42,104 bases of DNA from Parachlorella kessleri (taxonomy: Eukaryota; Chlorophyta; Trebouxiophyceae; Chlorellales; Chlorellaceae): NCBI GenBank assembly GCA_001598975.1, contig BBXU01001337.1, positions 1 to 42,104 of the forward strand, in the 5' to 3' direction. This document shows, in pieces, positions 31,801-42,104 of this stretch; the first letter of the stretch is position 1, and each line of letters begins with the position of its first letter. The position numbers and the translations under genes are program-made. The notes below the pieces were generated by a model that saw only the letters and a program-made list of their open reading frames with translations, had not been told where the DNA came from and did no database searches.

Positions 31801-33775
31801 GCACACAGGTTGCAACACACCCATAGGCAACCTTTATACTGTGAGGAGGTCGGGGGCCATAGCAGGCTGGAAAGCATTACGATAAAAGTCAACCGCTGCA
31901 TGCACATTGCAAAGCAGCATGACCCAGGTTTGGCATGGCTGACAAGTGCCCACCCCATGGCTGCCAGACATTTGAAGTCCAAGGCGCCGTACAGCATCCT
32001 GGAGGGGTCGGCCCCATGCGACAGCTTGAGGCCTGGCAGCTCCTCTCCTGCACAACCAGTGGTAGGGCCCCCTTACGTGAGTCCGGGCTACCTGCCTCCC
32101 ATGCGCTGCCAGTGCAACATTTCAACCCCCATCATCCCGTCCTCTGAATTGTACAACAGCGCCAGGTTGGCATGTGTTCATGTGCTATACCCAGCAGAGC
32201 GCTGCTCAATAACGTAAATTAGCTACAGCACCACTGACAGGCCGTCCATTCAGCATTTTGCACTGCCTAGCACTTGCTGCAAGCACGATGCCACAAGACA
32301 CTCAAGAGCGCAGCCCCTGCCTTTATTGAGGGCCCGCAACACTCTCAGCGCAGTCCGCATCTCCACCACCCGGTGCCGAGTCTTCTCCACCTGTCCTTCC
32401 TCTCCCCCCAAACCAGCATAAAACCGCCAGCCCTGCAACGACAAGGGTGGACACCAGCAAGGTAAGGCCCATAGCGAGGGTGTCTGTTGCCACAGAGGCT
32501 CCAGATGCTGCTGTTTGGCTTGGGACAGCCACAGCCACACGCACCCACAGCACCGTACCGGGCCCCGTAGGTGTGCCTAGTGGAGGCATTATCGCAGCCA
32601 GGAACCTGTGAATGCACAGCTTCGCCATAAGCCCCCGCAATCCGCGCACTTCAGACCAGCCCAAAGCATAATCCGGGCTGCCTGACAGCGGCCCCAAGGG
32701 CTGTCAGTCAACAAACCCCCCCATGAAAGGCACAATACCCGAGAACAGTGACCCGCACCCACCAAGCCGCCGGCCAGCTTGCAGGCGCTGGAGCTGCCAT
32801 CAGCATGTTCCACCGCCAGGACAACATAGCCCTGGGAGGCCAGCTCCCCACAGATGATGCTGTAGAGGGCGCGGTGGCCGCCTAGGCCGTGGGAGAATAT
32901 GACCACTGGGTGAGGCCCAGCATCCTCCACCAAAGCGGCGCCCTGCATCAGTTGAGGGAGGCTGGATGAGAGAAGTTGGCACCCCTGACCCCAGCAGGCT
33001 GAGCCAGGGGGTGACAACAAGATAGCGCATGTGTTGGAGCCGCCATGGATGCAGACAGCTGCTTGTTGCCAATGAGCGCATGGTACCAGGTCTCCCAGCC
33101 TGCCTGCAAGCTTATTTGAGCTTTAACAAAATGTGACATACAGTCTGCTACCAAGCCCTGTTCCCTGCAAGGATGGGGAATCTGCCATACGCACAGGGTA
33201 GAAGCCCATCAGCTGCACCGAGCCGACTAGGGCAGAGAAATTTTGGGTAGCCAGCTCAAGTGCATAGTACATGAGGCCCTTGGTACGATAGAAAAGGAAC
33301 TTGGAGATGCCTGCAAGCAGCGACATCAGACGTCAGCCAGCTAAGGAAACCTGGGTGCGGGGCAAGCAAGAGAGCACCACGTACTCTCATTGTACATAGT
33401 ACAGCAAGGAGTTGTTAGCTGAGGCAGCAAACTCCAGGGCAGAGAGTTCAAGTTGCCTGCCTTTAGCATAGTTGTAGTCTGGCAGCCAGGGGATGCCGCT
33501 CCTCACGGACAGCATGCTGTGACGGGATTGTGAGGAGGCAGGGTAATGAAGCCGTCCGGTCAGGTGCTGCAGCAATATAGTGGGAACGACAAATGCATTA
33601 GTCTGGCATGAGAACCAGAGCAGTAAGGCTGGCTTACGGTATTTGGCTTGGGGGATTGGTCTGTAAGGGCAACCTGCTCGGGGTCGATGTTTGTGGGCGT
33701 CAGATCGGGCGCTCCTTGCCACTCCAGGTCCGCCACGCCAACCTTAAACTGGCCAAATGGCACCCAAGCAGACAT
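28827..33775 (-). CDS. PAF-acetylhydrolase (class II) family phospholipase with C-terminal extension
   Basis: Serine hydrolase that removes short or oxidised sn-2 acyl chains from phospholipids. Fourteen exons on -: 33775-33638, 33566-33461, 33310-33195, 32942-32763, 32432-32321, 32143-32096, 32047-31954, 31788-31705, 31254-31096, 30767-30691, 30501-30341, 29777-29651, 29560-29423 and 29200-28827, giving 637 aa in one frame. Diagnostic parts: PFGQFKVGVADLEW, WLPDYNYAKG, VVIFSHGLGGHRALYS, the nucleophile motif GHSYGG with Ser267, VALDPWW with Asp290, and VVSGTSHNTFAD with His367. These form the expected Ser/Asp/His triad in the usual order. Residues after about 430 are an extra Ala/Pro/Glu-rich tail, absent from animal enzymes. 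Introns 2, 5 and 6 need GC donors. No obvious signal peptide, so cytosolic or membrane-associated is likely. The start in exon 1 is uncertain; an upstream exon is possible. A copy of the last exon sits at 24436-24665. Confidence 0.88.
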
Positions 33776-34563
33776 TGAGCCTCCAGCAGACAAAGGCCTA
33801 TAAGAGATAACAAAGGTGACGCTGCTGCCGTAGGACAACAGTCCTTGCAGTTCTGTTGATCTCTGTGAGAATTTGAAGCTGCCGCATGCTAGTCTGCGCT
33901 AGTCCTCTCGAGGGCAGGGAAACGATTACCAACGCTTGACTCAGCTGGCGCCTTGACCTTGCTGGCGCCCTGTGGTGGAGACATGCGAAGATGAGAGTGC
34001 CACTCGTATTGGACAGTTAGGGTTTCTCGTTGCATGATTGCAACAATCGGCAAGGCTCAACTGGGGAGCCATGGCAAATTTCTCTGTATAGATCAGAACC
34101 CACCCAGGGCCACCCTAATAACAGATGTTAGTCCTACTAAACAAGTCAGGGCAGCGTGTCACAGAACCTGCTGGTACACGACGTTGTGAGCGATCCCCTC
34201 AAGACTGTGGAGCCCTGTCAAGACTGTTGGGGCCTTTAGGCCGAACGGCACGTATGTCCAAAGCACAGGACTGTTACTCTATAGTGCCATATGGAGGGGT
34301 GAACCACGCCTTAATTGCGTTTGGCTTCAGAGGTTCTCGCCCCACTCCTCCAGGTGGCGCTCTTGGGCGGTTTTGCGCCGCACCAACTGCAGGCAACACG
34401 ACGATGCTTTCATGGCTGCCACCCTCCGTCCATGTAGGCGCATCCTTACAGACGCGACCGACCTCCCCATGCTTCCCGCACACACCACCCCCAAGAAGCC
34501 GGGCAGCTTAGCGTTCAGCGACTAATGGGAGCTGTCCAGCACAGCTTGCCCCCACTTGGGAAA
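33776..34563. other. Intergenic region upstream of PAF-AH
   Basis: About 0.79 kb between the PAF-AH start and the end of the Ala/Ser/Pro-rich gene. An acceptor-like TTATAG just upstream of the chosen PAF-AH ATG suggests a 5' exon may lie here. An open frame of 128 codons on + (34125-34511) has no recognisable motif and is not called. Confidence 0.45.
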
Positions 34564-37500
34564 CTATATGTGATAGCCCACCTGTTCTGCTTCTTCGCTC
34601 GTAGGGGAGTTGCCGACTTTGCTTCCGCCCCCGAACACCAGCTCAGGGTGCTGCTCTAGGAAGCGAATGCGAGCTGTATTAGGGGTCAAGTTGTCATTGG
34701 AAGGTGAGATGGCCTGCATAACACGCGCTGAAAAAAAATGGCGCATGCTGCATATGTATGTGTAGATACAGGCTGCATGCGCCTGATATTATGTAGGACC
34801 CTTGGGCAAGTAGTATTTAGATGTGGTGGGCTTACTGCACGGCAGTTCGACTTACTGGTGAGCCCAGCCGCAGCTTAGGTAGGCTGGAAACGGGCGTGCC
34901 ACTAGATGTTGGTCGCTGGCCTGTGGGAGCCGGGGTGGGAGTGTTGGAGGAGGGCGCGCTGGGCGGCTTGAGCCGGGAAGCAGCCGCATTCATTGTGCGC
35001 TGGCTAAACATGCCCCTGCAGTGCTAGAGATCAGATTTAGGCCATCTAACCGACAGCTTGTTCGTCTGTATGTCTGGAACTAGCACCACCAGCTGGCCGC
35101 TGCGGTTTTGGCACTTGCGTTGGGCCTGCCTAGCACCACAACCTCACCTACGTGGCTGCTCAGCAGCAGGGGCAGCTGTTTGCCCGCCAGCAGCATGGGG
35201 CTCATCGGTCCTGCCACTAGCAGCAGCAGCTGGCGCCCGAACCGGCGTGTTGCTTGATGCCGCTGCTGTGCTTGACTGTGCCAAACGAGAGCGGCCTGGG
35301 GCCGCCCGGCTAGCTGCAGGGCCAGCCATGCCGCCAAGGCTGCCCCTTTGTATAGTCACAGGCGGTGCTGCGCTGAATATAGGCTGTGCCGCACGCCCAG
35401 GTGATGTGATGGCATGGGCCACAGAGGACGAGGGACGCAGTGGGGAGGGTGCCGTGCTTGGCCTCCTGCTGACTGTGCCTTTGGCAGGAGTGCCACCGCT
35501 GGTAGCTGTTGCTGGGCGGCTAGCAGTGGCAGCTGTTGCTGGGCGTGTGGCATTATTGCTGGGCGCTACCGGCGGCCGTAGCGAGCTGGCAGGTCTTTGT
35601 GTTGTAGCCGCAGCAGTAGTCCTTGAGGTAGATGTTGCAGCTGGCACAGCTGAGGCCCGGCTGGTGCCTTGCGCCTTCTGCTGAGGCTTGCTTGCGTCGG
35701 CAGCCCTACAATAATGGCAGCTATCATAGCAGTCATTTATATTTCATGCTTACTCGGCTGCAGATACATGCCATCTGAGCATTCCAAGACTTCTTGCTTG
35801 CATAGGCAGATTTGTCACGGGCTTCCCCCTGCCCAACCTCTGTAAGGCAGGGCATTTGCGAGCACACCTGTTCCCAGTGGTGGAGTGGCTGAAGTAGGAG
35901 CTTGACGTGGACGGCGGCCGCAGTCGTGAAGGCCTCGCTCCTGGCGCTGGCGCAAACTTGCCCGGCCTTGCTGCGCTATTAGCTGCCTTGCTGCCTGCTG
36001 CGCTGCTGGCAGCCTTGGCCGCAGGCCTGCTGGGCGCTACGGCTGGTTTGGCTGCAGCTGCTCTCCGTGCCGAGCCCTCTACTGCTGCCGCCTTGGTCGC
36101 TGCAGCTTCTTGTTGCAGCAGCTTCCCAACCTTCTCCTTGACGCTGCTTGCCTCCCCAGTGCTGCTAGCGGAGCAGCTGGCTAAAGCTGTGGCTGTGGCA
36201 TCTGAAAACTTGGGAGAAGACGCTGGGGAGGCTGCTTTAGCATCGCTCTCCATCTTAAACAGAAATGCCATCTCCTTGACCTTATTGCCATCCTGCAGTG
36301 CGGAGATGACTGGAGGCTTGCAGCGATGGAAAATCTGGCCAACTCATTTAAGCTTGCAGGTCCGCCAGCTGGCATACACAACACCTGGGAGCGCCCACCA
36401 AGGTTGCCCAGGCAAGAATACTTGAGGGAGCTGCAACTTGAATGAAATCATCCTGAGCCCAGGGATGAGACTGGCGTACCGTACCTGGAGCTCAAAGTCA
36501 TCTGTGTCCCACTCATCAAAGCCAGCCTCGAGACATAGCTTGCTCAGGCCCTCACTGAGCAGGGTGCTGTCCCTAACACCTGCAACGTGCATGCATTGTG
36601 TGGCCGTGATCCTTCTTAGCATCAATGTGACCTCGCCAAAGCACCTCCGCTTTGCCACCCAGGTACAAGGTGCCGGCCAACACTAGTAAAGGATGTTGCA
36701 GACATAGATATTGCAACGGCAGGCCAACACCCAGGCACTCACCGCTAACGGGTTTTTGTGGCGAAGTGCCCCTGCATGACGTGCTTATGTCCTTCTGTGG
36801 CGTAGCCCCCCTGCTGGGCAGTTTTACAGGGCTAGGCCCCCGGCTGCTAGCTCTGCTGCTGGGCCGCAGCCCTGGCTGCTGTGCAGGGCTGCTGCAGCTG
36901 CGGCCCAGCGCGGCGCCAGTTCCTGTCTCATCAGCTGTTGCCTCTCCTTGGGAGCATGATGGAGACTCTGGGATGGGTGCCAGACCGCCCCCCAGCGCGG
37001 CTCCAAAGCCAAGCTCTTCTTGCCCACCACAGCTCGCGGCTGCTCCATCAAACGCTGGCTCAGGAAGATCGCCCTCCAGAAGCTCTTCTGTGTGGGGCTC
37101 CAGCCAGAGCGTGGAGTGGCTGGCGCCAGACACCTGACTCTTGGCCGCAACCGGCAGCGATATAAGGATGTCTTCGTCACCAACAGCTACAGGGGGCAGC
37201 AGTTGTGGGAGTAAGGTTGAGTGGAAGAGGGGGGAACCTGGTGTTTGTATCAGATGAAGCCTGCTGCCAGAAGGCTAGCCAAGGAAGGTACAGCTAACCT
37301 ATCTCGTCATCGTCCAGGAAGCCTGCACCGGAAGTAGCCTTGGCAAAGCCCGCAAATATGGCGCTAGACTGCCTGCATACGAAGTTGAGGCCAGGTCACT
37401 TTACGTGAGCAAGAAAGCTTTGGAGGACCAACTAGAAGTAGAAGCCTGCAGGCGCAACGGACCTCCTGGGGTCTGGCCTGCTGCGCCTGTTGTTGAACGA

Positions 37501-37704
37501 GGGCAGTGCCCCTGGGCTCTCGGACTTGGCAGGGGCTGGGCTCCTGCTGGCCTTGGCGTGCAGGGCGTTGGGGCTGAGCAACGACAAGGGGGTAGCGGCA
37601 AGCAGGGGCCCGTCAAGTGGTTCACTCAAGTCCGCTAGGCCATCTAGCGTCAGGTTAGTTGGCTTGCGCCTTGGCTGTGCGGCCGCCTCGTTCATGCTAT
37701 TCAT
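34564..37704 (-). CDS. Unrecognised Ala/Ser/Pro-rich basic protein, 723 aa
   Basis: Exons on -: 37704-37463, 37372-37299, 37186-36743, 36579-36485, 36316-35868, 35705-35148, 35015-34856 and 34713-34564. All phases agree and no stop interrupts, giving 723 aa. Non-repetitive islands are NLTLDGLADLSEPLDGP near the N-terminus, the acidic SGAGFLDDDEI, the block STLLSEGLSKLCLEAGFDEW at about 257-276, VISALQDGNKVKEMAFLFKM after it, and the C-terminal NDNLTPNTARIRFLEQHPEL. The rest, roughly residues 310-650, is low-complexity Ala/Ser/Pro/Arg/Thr with many SRP, RPP and RAA stretches and few acidic residues. Such basic disordered regions occur in microtubule-, actin- or nucleic-acid-associated proteins, but no domain is visible and I assign no function. 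An in-frame TGA lies two codons before the ATG, after one GTG. The last exon may end at the TAG used here or splice on at CAG|GTGGGC. Confidence 0.75.
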
Positions 37705-38472
37705 CACTTTTCACAACTCAGTCAAAGTGCCGGGCTAGGTTCAACTATGGGCTCAAGGAGACAGCCATGGATGTAAGAGACGCTGTAGCGGAAGGTCTGA
37801 CACGGAAAGCTTGGCCGCGGTTGAATAAGGTGAAGGCAAGTTGCCAGAGCTCCGCGGAGCTCCGGGGACCAGGGTGGGGCCCCATGGGGGGGGACAGATC
37901 GCAATAAATTTGGTACGCCTGCTGTGCTAGAGCACAGCATCCTTCAGTTGAATGGATTGGCGAAGGTAGTGCCAGATGTGACTGAAGGCAGTTGGGATGC
38001 TCCAATGAGCATATAGAATATGGGTCGTCCAACACAATGGATGTCTTCTTCCTGGCACACTCTTTGGATTCAGGGCTATTGAGTTGCCTGAGGAAGGGAC
38101 TGGCAAAAGAGAGTCGTCATTGAGTGGGACGGGCTACTTCATGGCTGCAGCTCACACAAATTGACAATATGTGTGAAGAGATATAGCAAACTTCTTGAGC
38201 CGAAAGCATGCCACATTGGATGTGCAACTGGCAGCCTGTTTGCTGCAGCTGTACTTGAAAAGTCAGAGTTCTGCGGGATCTCACCGGCCAGCCCCTGGCG
38301 CTCTGGTGACTACGCCGACTCTGCATGCAGCGTGCTGTAGAACCTTGATACCATCCGGTGGCGCGGGCAGATATTCAGCCCTAGACAACACTACGGTTGC
38401 GAGCAGTGGGTGATCCACGGCAGCTTGGTCAGGTGGCGGTACGTGCTAGAGTAGACTCGACTAGTGGTAAGT

Positions 38473-38510
38473 GAGTCAAGTCGCCCTAGTTGAGTCAAGT
38501 CGCCCTAGTT
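38473..38510. repeat. Two perfect tandem copies of a 19-nt unit
   Basis: The unit GAGTCAAGTCGCCCTAGTT occurs at 38473-38491 and immediately again at 38492-38510 with no mismatch. It lies about 0.55 kb upstream of the otubain start codon. Confidence 0.95.
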
Positions 38511-38547
38511 GAAACGGCTGCCTGCTATACCTACGTTGATATAGCTA

Positions 38548-38587
38548 CACAGCATGTGCTGGCTAGATATATAGCCAGCGTGCTGTG
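38548..38587. repeat. Imperfect inverted repeat with AT-rich loop
   Basis: The left arm CACAGCATGTGCTGGCT (38548-38564) pairs with the right arm AGCCAGCGTGCTGTG (38573-38587) apart from a two-nucleotide bulge. They are separated by the 8-nt loop AGATATAT. It could form a stem of about 15 bp. Confidence 0.85.
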
Positions 38588-38663
38588 CCAAACTGCTGGC
38601 AAAACCACCTGAGGGCAGTCCAACGCGTGCTGCTGAGCTTTGTGGGACCCTGGCCTGGTCCAG

Positions 38664-38680
38664 GGTGCCTCCGAGGCACC
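38664..38680. repeat. Perfect 8-bp inverted repeat around a single base
   Basis: GGTGCCTC, one C, then GAGGCACC. The nearby CCCTGG...CCAGGG pair at about 38648-38665 adds a second small hairpin. Either could be a transcription-factor palindrome or a chance structure. Confidence 0.8.
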
Positions 38681-39063
38681 AGAGTCAGGGCTGCCTAGGG
38701 ACTGCTTAACAATAGCAAAACGTGACCAGGTATCCTACCCGTTGCGAACCCAAACTCAGAAGTCAACAGCTCCCAATTCAAACACATGTCGGCAAGCGGC
38801 GTGATGATCGGGTGTTAGAGAGATGAATTCGAAGGACAGAGCCCAGGATTTCAATGGCCACACAGGCTCCAGATAGGTCACCTGGAGATAGAACGAAGCA
38901 CGCCGACGACTAACCCTGTCAGTCAGATCGACTCATTGACGTTTTTTCGAAGAGGTCTAAAAGGCACGTCTTAGGGTTCACCTTGATTGAAAGGCTCATG
39001 TCCTTCTCGTTGCAGCCAACTACCCCTTCGTGATTGTTGCATGAACGTGCCCTGCACCCTGCT

Positions 39064-41988
39064 ATGGATAGCTTGACCTCCACCGACCGGCTGGCGGAGG
39101 TGAACGGCGGTTCGACGTACCAGCAGGGCGCGGAGGAGAGCGTGCAGCAGGTTGCAGACAGCCGAGCCGTGCAGCCGATGCCCGACAACAGCGCTGTGGA
39201 GATGGTCTTCGACAACCAGCATGGTGGCGCGGCGCAACAGAGCAGCATGCTGGAGGCACAGGGCTCGGTGGAGCCAGAAGCCCAGCCCCTGCTAGAAGAG
39301 ACTGGCGAAGCAGCGCCGCAGAGTGTGATGGGCATGGTGGGTGCTGGGGAGACGACCTCTGCAGAGCTGGGCGGCTCCAACTGCCTTCAGGACCAGGCGC
39401 CGCAGCCGTCGGGGCACGGCTGCAAGCGCAAGAGCCGGGGCAGCGAGGTGGCGGAGGTGGCTGACAATGACCAGGAGCTGCTGGAGGAGGCTGGGTATCA
39501 ACAAGGAGAGGCAGGGCTGCAGCGGTGAGTCGTGGCAGGGGACCTGGCAAGCAAGTGGGAGCCTCTGTGAGGAGCTCGGGCGGGGGTTGGCCAAAGCGGA
39601 CGATGCGGACACTGTGCCTACAGCATCACCTGTGGGCAGCCTGGGCAGCTGTCGTGCCTGCCCTTCACCGCTGCATCGGCATCGACTGGGAGAGAGAGGG
39701 AAATGTGCAAAATTAACAGATGTGTAAGTCGCTGGCCATGAACTTGCGTGCCAAGCACGGCAGCAGCTTGGGCAGTGGGTTGCTGCCGACCCCAAAAGGG
39801 ACGACCACACCACCGACTGTGGAGGGGCAGCATGAGGTCGTTGCATGCCTGGCGATAGTTGGTCAGAGGAAGTAGCCCGCAGCCTGGTATCAACAGCGGT
39901 ACCTTGTTTTGATTAGAGGTGTGAGGAGCGATCGATGTCTGGTGTGTCCATTGTACGGTATTTTGGTGAAGTTTGGCGATGACTTGACCAGCAACACCAA
40001 GTACGACAACTCCACAGTTCTATTGGCAGCTTTGCTTCCTGAAGATTCACTTTATTGGTACTTGATGCTGCCTTTGTTTGTTGGCAGGGGAGGCGGCACC
40101 TTTAGCATGTCCATTCTATTGTACGCAGCACTCACTGCTTGGTGGTGTGTCCTCCCTGGCGGGCAGGAAGATCGTGGCTGGCCGGGAATGCTGGTCAAGT
40201 AAAGCCTTTGCTGAGGGCAGGATTCAGCCGCTAGGGCCGCAGTAGCTAAGAGGATGTCGATCGTTGTCACGCTGGCAATACCTCTCCACCGCCTGCAGGG
40301 TGCCCTCTGATGAGGGCATGCTGTCCCACCGCGCCGCTGCCGCCAGCCCGCTGGACGCCTGCGACAGCAACGCGGCGCCCATGGCCGAATATGAGGACAT
40401 GCCCCTGATGGTGGGACAAGGGCCCTCAGAGCAGCCGCTGCAGCTAGGGTGGCTCCCAGCAGGGCAGCAGCAGCAGCCAGGCCTGGCGGAGGGCACAGGG
40501 GATGTGGTCAACCTAGTGGACCAACCCACAGATGCGGAGATCCTAGCCTGGCAGAACCAGATCATGTGAGTGTCCTGCTGCCCTATGCCTGCCGGCTAGT
40601 CTGATTAACCCGCGGCTATTGGGGCAGCCTGTTTGACAGCTGTGCAAGCCGCTTTCGCTGCAGTCGACAGACAACACGGCCTTGCTGGCACTTGGGCGGA
40701 GGCTGCGTGTCTGTGTGCATGTCTGTCTGTGTGCATGATCTGGAGATGGAGAGGCAGCAGGCGCTTCTAAATCTGGGAGTTGTTTAGGCAGCTTGGGCCT
40801 GGGTTGTATGATGTGGTGACTTGGTATGGCATTACCTCCATGGCTCTTGAGTCTGTTTGCCAAGGGCAAAAGTAGGGGCGGTGGCAGGGTGTCAGTTGCA
40901 TAGGGAGAAGCGGCCATTGGAGGGTCCCTGGACCATGCTGGCAGGCAGAAGGGTGCAGCTGTGTGTCCTCCTTGAAGTGCTCGCCTGCCGTGGGGTGCGC
41001 AGCGAATTGCCAGTGGGCAATCGTCCAAGGGCTGCGCTCATGCAGTTCATGCTGTCAACCATCAAGTGCTGTTTCTCATTTGTTTTTGTTAGGGAGGCTG
41101 AGGGCAAGGACTTGCCCCTGGTAGGCGACAGAGAGCCGCTGGAGGCGCTACAAGCAGGTCAGCCCGCAGGCTCGACTCTGGACATATCGCTGAGTCACTA
41201 CCACTGGGAGGGTTTAGCCTCAGAAGTCCAAGCCGGCAGTATGTTGAAGTGGCAGCTGTATAGCTAGTAGCTGTGTGTGCGCAGGCAGGCCCGAAGGGTG
41301 GGGAGCCCTCGCTTTTGCGGGGGTGTAAGATGGCCAGGCAGTGAGTGACATTTGCTCATTGTAGACTTTATCAGGAGCCGGCCGGTTGCAGTCACCACCG
41401 TCTGTGCACCTGCGCGTGCATTGTGCGACATGATGTGATCCTTTCTAGGGGGCCCACCTGTGGGTCTGCGGCTGCTTGACGCCCTGCTGCGCCTGCTGTG
41501 CTGTGCAGAGTATGCGGCCGGCAGCCCGGTCTTTGTGCAGAAGATAGAGAAGCTCAAAGCCAGCTACGGCAGCATACGGCGGTCACGGGGGGACGGTGAG
41601 TGACCACAGCTCAACATCTGTGTTGAGGGAACCACACAATGCACGCTGACGGAGCCTCTTTTAATAGTGGGCGCCCAGCTGGATCTGCCCTGTCACCTGC
41701 TTTGCTCCTTGTACTGTCAGGAAGCAATCGTAGGGTGCGCGGCCAGCGCCAATGCCGCCATCTAGCCGAGGGGTGCCAGGGTGTCCAGCGTCAGCGGCGC
41801 GCTTACCAGCAGCGTGCTTAGGTATTAGCATAGCTATGCATAGAAGCTGGCCCAGCCCGTCTCAATGTGTAGATAGATATCATGCTGGCTGCGCGCTGTG
41901 GGCATGCAGGCAACTGCTTCTTCCGCAGCCTGATCTTTGCCTACCTGGAAAGCCTGATCGCGGGCCATGACGAGGCCGAGCGGGACAG
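39064..41988 (+). CDS. Otubain-type deubiquitinase (peptidase C65), 5' part
   Basis: Cysteine protease that cleaves ubiquitin chains (OTUB family). Exons 39064-39524, 40299-40565, 41093-41157, 41509-41595 and 41910-41988 join in frame to give 319 codons before the window ends. Residues 1 to about 225 are an acidic, Gln/Glu/Ala-rich extension with a short basic patch (GCKRKSRGSE). The otubain part begins at TDAEILAWQNQIMEAEGKDL, followed by PLVGDREPLEALQAEYAAGS, KASYGSIRRSRGDGNCFFRS and LIFAYLESLIAGHDEAERDR. The catalytic Asp293 and Cys296 sit in RGDGNCFFR; the catalytic His lies beyond the window. Exon 4 is taken to start at 41509 because only that acceptor restores the conserved EYAAGSP block. 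The N-terminal extension is much longer than in typical OTUB1 (271 aa overall). The start is an ATG inside a frame that opens further upstream. Confidence 0.88.
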
Positions 41989-42004
41989 GTTTGTCTGTCT
42001 GTGG

Positions 42005-42021
42005 GTGTGTGTGTGTGTGTG
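42005..42021. repeat. GT microsatellite in otubain intron
   Basis: A (GT)n run directly downstream of otubain exon 5, with a second GT-rich stretch starting again at the window end (42087-42104). Intronic simple repeat. Confidence 0.9.
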
Positions 42022-42104
42022 TTTGGAAGGGGGGTTGTAGTTCATGGGGAGGCTGAGCGGGACAGGTCTGTCTGATTCTCCCTCTCTGTGGGTGTGGGTG
42101 TGTG

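Larger units (their letters stand above)
37705..39063. promoter_or_regulatory. Divergent intergenic region between the Ala-rich gene and the otubain gene
   Basis: About 1.36 kb that must hold both promoters. It contains a 19-nt tandem duplication (38473-38510), an imperfect hairpin (38548-38587) and a perfect short palindrome (38664-38680), listed separately. I see no coding exon. Confidence 0.5.

Noticed and set aside
34125..34511. 128-codon open frame on + between PAF-AH and the Ala-rich gene
   Set aside because: No recognisable domain, no supporting splice structure; length is not unusual for GC-rich intergenic DNA.
37401..37638. Open frames on + over exon 1 of the Ala-rich gene
   Set aside because: Antisense to an exon that joins in phase to seven others; no independent evidence.
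39909..40202. 97-codon open frame on + in the large first intron of the otubain gene
   Set aside because: Some hydrophobic residues but no motif, and the exon 1 to exon 2 join (39524 to 40299) is in phase without it.

Overview
The window is nuclear DNA of a green alga. The genes are dense and intron-rich, with short GT-AG introns (about 70-300 nt) and a notable minority of GC-AG introns. Base composition is moderately GC-rich. Two products look plastid-targeted (a DnaJ-type zinc-finger protein and a CPBP protease) and there is an AMT1-like ammonium channel. A trebouxiophyte such as a Coccomyxa-like alga would fit, but that placement is inference. All gene models were built by hand: exon joins were chosen so that phases match and family motifs run through. 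No transcript evidence was available.

Layout, left to right. (1) 498-1973 (-): 5' part of a secreted GH35 beta-galactosidase that leaves the window on the left. (2) 2233-3135 (+): plastid DnaJ-type zinc-finger protein, divergent from (1). (3) 4203-6178 (+): CPBP/CAAX-type intramembrane protease. (4) 6912-10467 (-): 13-exon ammonium transporter of 495 aa, followed by a degenerate copy of its own C-terminal coding end. (5) 11672-13733 (-): RmlD/MAT2B-like extended SDR of 315 aa. (6) 14654-28213 (-): tandem array of four paralogous genes encoding a TPR-like segment followed by a C-terminal MYND zinc finger. Copies 1, 2 and 3 are open where modelled; copy 4 carries a 7-nt deletion that breaks its frame. 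(7) 28827-33775 (-): class II PAF-acetylhydrolase of 637 aa with a long C-terminal extension. A fragment of its last exon lies at 24436-24665, in front of MYND copy 3. (8) 34564-37704 (-): unrecognised Ala/Ser/Pro-rich 723-aa protein. (9) 39064-41988 (+): otubain-type deubiquitinase with a long N-terminal extension, leaving the window on the right.

The genes do not form a pathway; this is ordinary eukaryotic gene order apart from the duplicated block. The most interesting part is that block. The repeated unit is [MYND gene + spacer + 3' end of the PAF-AH gene]. It explains the neighbouring copies 3 and 4, the shared leader motif TAGCCTGATCAG just upstream of both start codons, and the stranded PAF-AH exon fragment. 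Copies 1 and 2 form an older pair with a different exon 1/exon 2 junction. Recurrent GC-AG introns, a shifted splice acceptor in copy 3, the AMT tail duplication and a fold-back repeat near 3.8-4.06 kb are the other notable structures. No CRISPR array, rRNA, tRNA, virus or complete transposon was recognised.
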